Below, one piece after another: positions 36,417-36,794 of a DNA stretch of 36,794 nucleotides; position 1 is the stretch's first letter, and every line of letters begins with the position of its first letter. Position numbers and translations under genes: made by a program. The notes beneath the pieces are model-generated. The model saw only the letters and a program-made list of their open reading frames with translations. It was not told where the DNA came from and did not search any database. Source of the DNA: Mastigamoeba balamuthi (taxonomy: Eukaryota > Evosea > Mastigamoebida > Mastigamoebidae); assembly GCA_902651635.1 (NCBI GenBank), contig CACRSC010001920.1, forward strand, positions 337,215 through 374,008, written 5' to 3'.

Positions 36417-36794
36417 GGAAGCCAAAGATGGCACCTGGCCTATTCGTGGCAAGTACAAGTGCAGTACGCATGTGCACAAGGCTCAACTGGGCCCAGCCAA
36501 CATCCCAGACAGCGACCCAGTTGACCCAGACCTGTGTCATGTTCAGGCACTCGAGGCCCAGGTCAGGAACCTCAGGCAACAGAACAGGCGGCTCAGCACC
36601 CAGCTGGAGGTGTACAAGGCATTGATAGATGGAATCCAGCACAGGTGCGTGCTGCAAAACACAAGCTGCAGAGTGCCGTGGAACCCACAGGGCTGGAGGA
36701 GGCCACGTTTCCTCAGTACATTGCTGCACTGAGGCAGACGATGCCCAGCTTAATGCTCGTTCTGTGCTCTCTCCTGGGCTACAAGGACTCAGCC
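36417..36794 (+). CDS. Gene C: unrecognised coiled-coil protein (partial, runs off the right edge)
   Basis: It starts MEAKDGTWPIRGKYKCSTHV and then has a leucine/valine heptad-like stretch, HVQALEAQVRNLRQQNRRLS followed by TQLEVYKALIDGIQ, which predicts a short coiled coil. At about 36644 (CACAG|GTGCGTG) either an intron begins or the frame slips. The downstream sequence is open in another frame as LEEATFPQYIAALRQTMPSL with LGYKDSA up to the edge. No domain recognised. It starts back to back with gene B, so the two probably share control. It could be the first ORF of the mobile element, but that is inference. Confidence 0.45.

Noticed and set aside
35896-36729. A 277-codon minus-strand ORF over gene C and gene B exons 1-2
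   Set aside because: It reads through the palindrome cluster and antisense to gene C; only the segment 36213-36084 is used, as exon 2 of gene B.
1-36794. tRNA or rRNA genes
   Set aside because: I saw no cloverleaf with paired acceptor and T-arm sequences and no conserved rRNA blocks; a covariance-model scan would be decisive.

Overview
This window is nuclear DNA of a GC-rich single-celled eukaryote. The genes are broken by short GT-AG and GC-AG introns, and the proteins are typically eukaryotic: an annexin, a prenylated PRL-type phosphatase, a full P-glycoprotein-like ABC transporter, a clathrin heavy-chain-like protein, a secreted arylsulfatase and a Cyt19/AS3MT-type arsenite methyltransferase. 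The lineage cannot be fixed from the sequence. An amoeboid or other free-living protist would fit, but that is a guess.

Bases 1-6100 hold the end of an annexin gene (minus strand, cut by the window edge). Next comes a scrambled array of at least eight decayed copies of an unrecognised multicopy family. These lie in both orientations, with a long inverted repeat, a ~600-bp direct repeat, a 49-bp tandem duplication and fused copies. I could reconstruct this family's exon structure; the best copy (3934 to 2902, minus) is open apart from one TAG.

Bases 6243-25906 are the gene-dense, very GC-rich core: PRL phosphatase (+), ABC transporter (-), ankyrin-like repeat gene (+), Kelch gene (-), clathrin heavy-chain-like gene (+), sulfatase (-) with an inverted 5' fragment (+), and arsenite methyltransferase (+). 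For the spliced genes whose whole CDS lies in the window, the exons I derived by hand add up to a multiple of three, which supports the models. A 1386-bp direct repeat around a single N (15308) duplicates the ankyrin and Kelch 3' ends. It differs at one silent base and is more likely an assembly or haplotype artefact than two extra genes.

Bases 26000-36794 are a different compartment: visibly lower GC and different intron donors (GTACG-like rather than GTGCGC or GC). It holds a decayed pogo/Tigger-like transposase, a larger decayed transposase-like ORF, and then a module of three unrecognised multi-exon genes. Gene A (+) is acidic and lysine-rich. Gene B (-) is long and Gln/Glu/Asp-rich. Gene C (+) has a coiled coil and shares a divergent ~100-bp promoter with B. 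Short palindromes of the type TATGCYGSYGGCATA are scattered through this module, several of them inside gene B introns. A decaying Cys-rich GCC2/GCC3-type fragment sits between TGATCACT repeats. This module is the best candidate for something undescribed, probably a large mobile element, but no function can be assigned from sequence alone.
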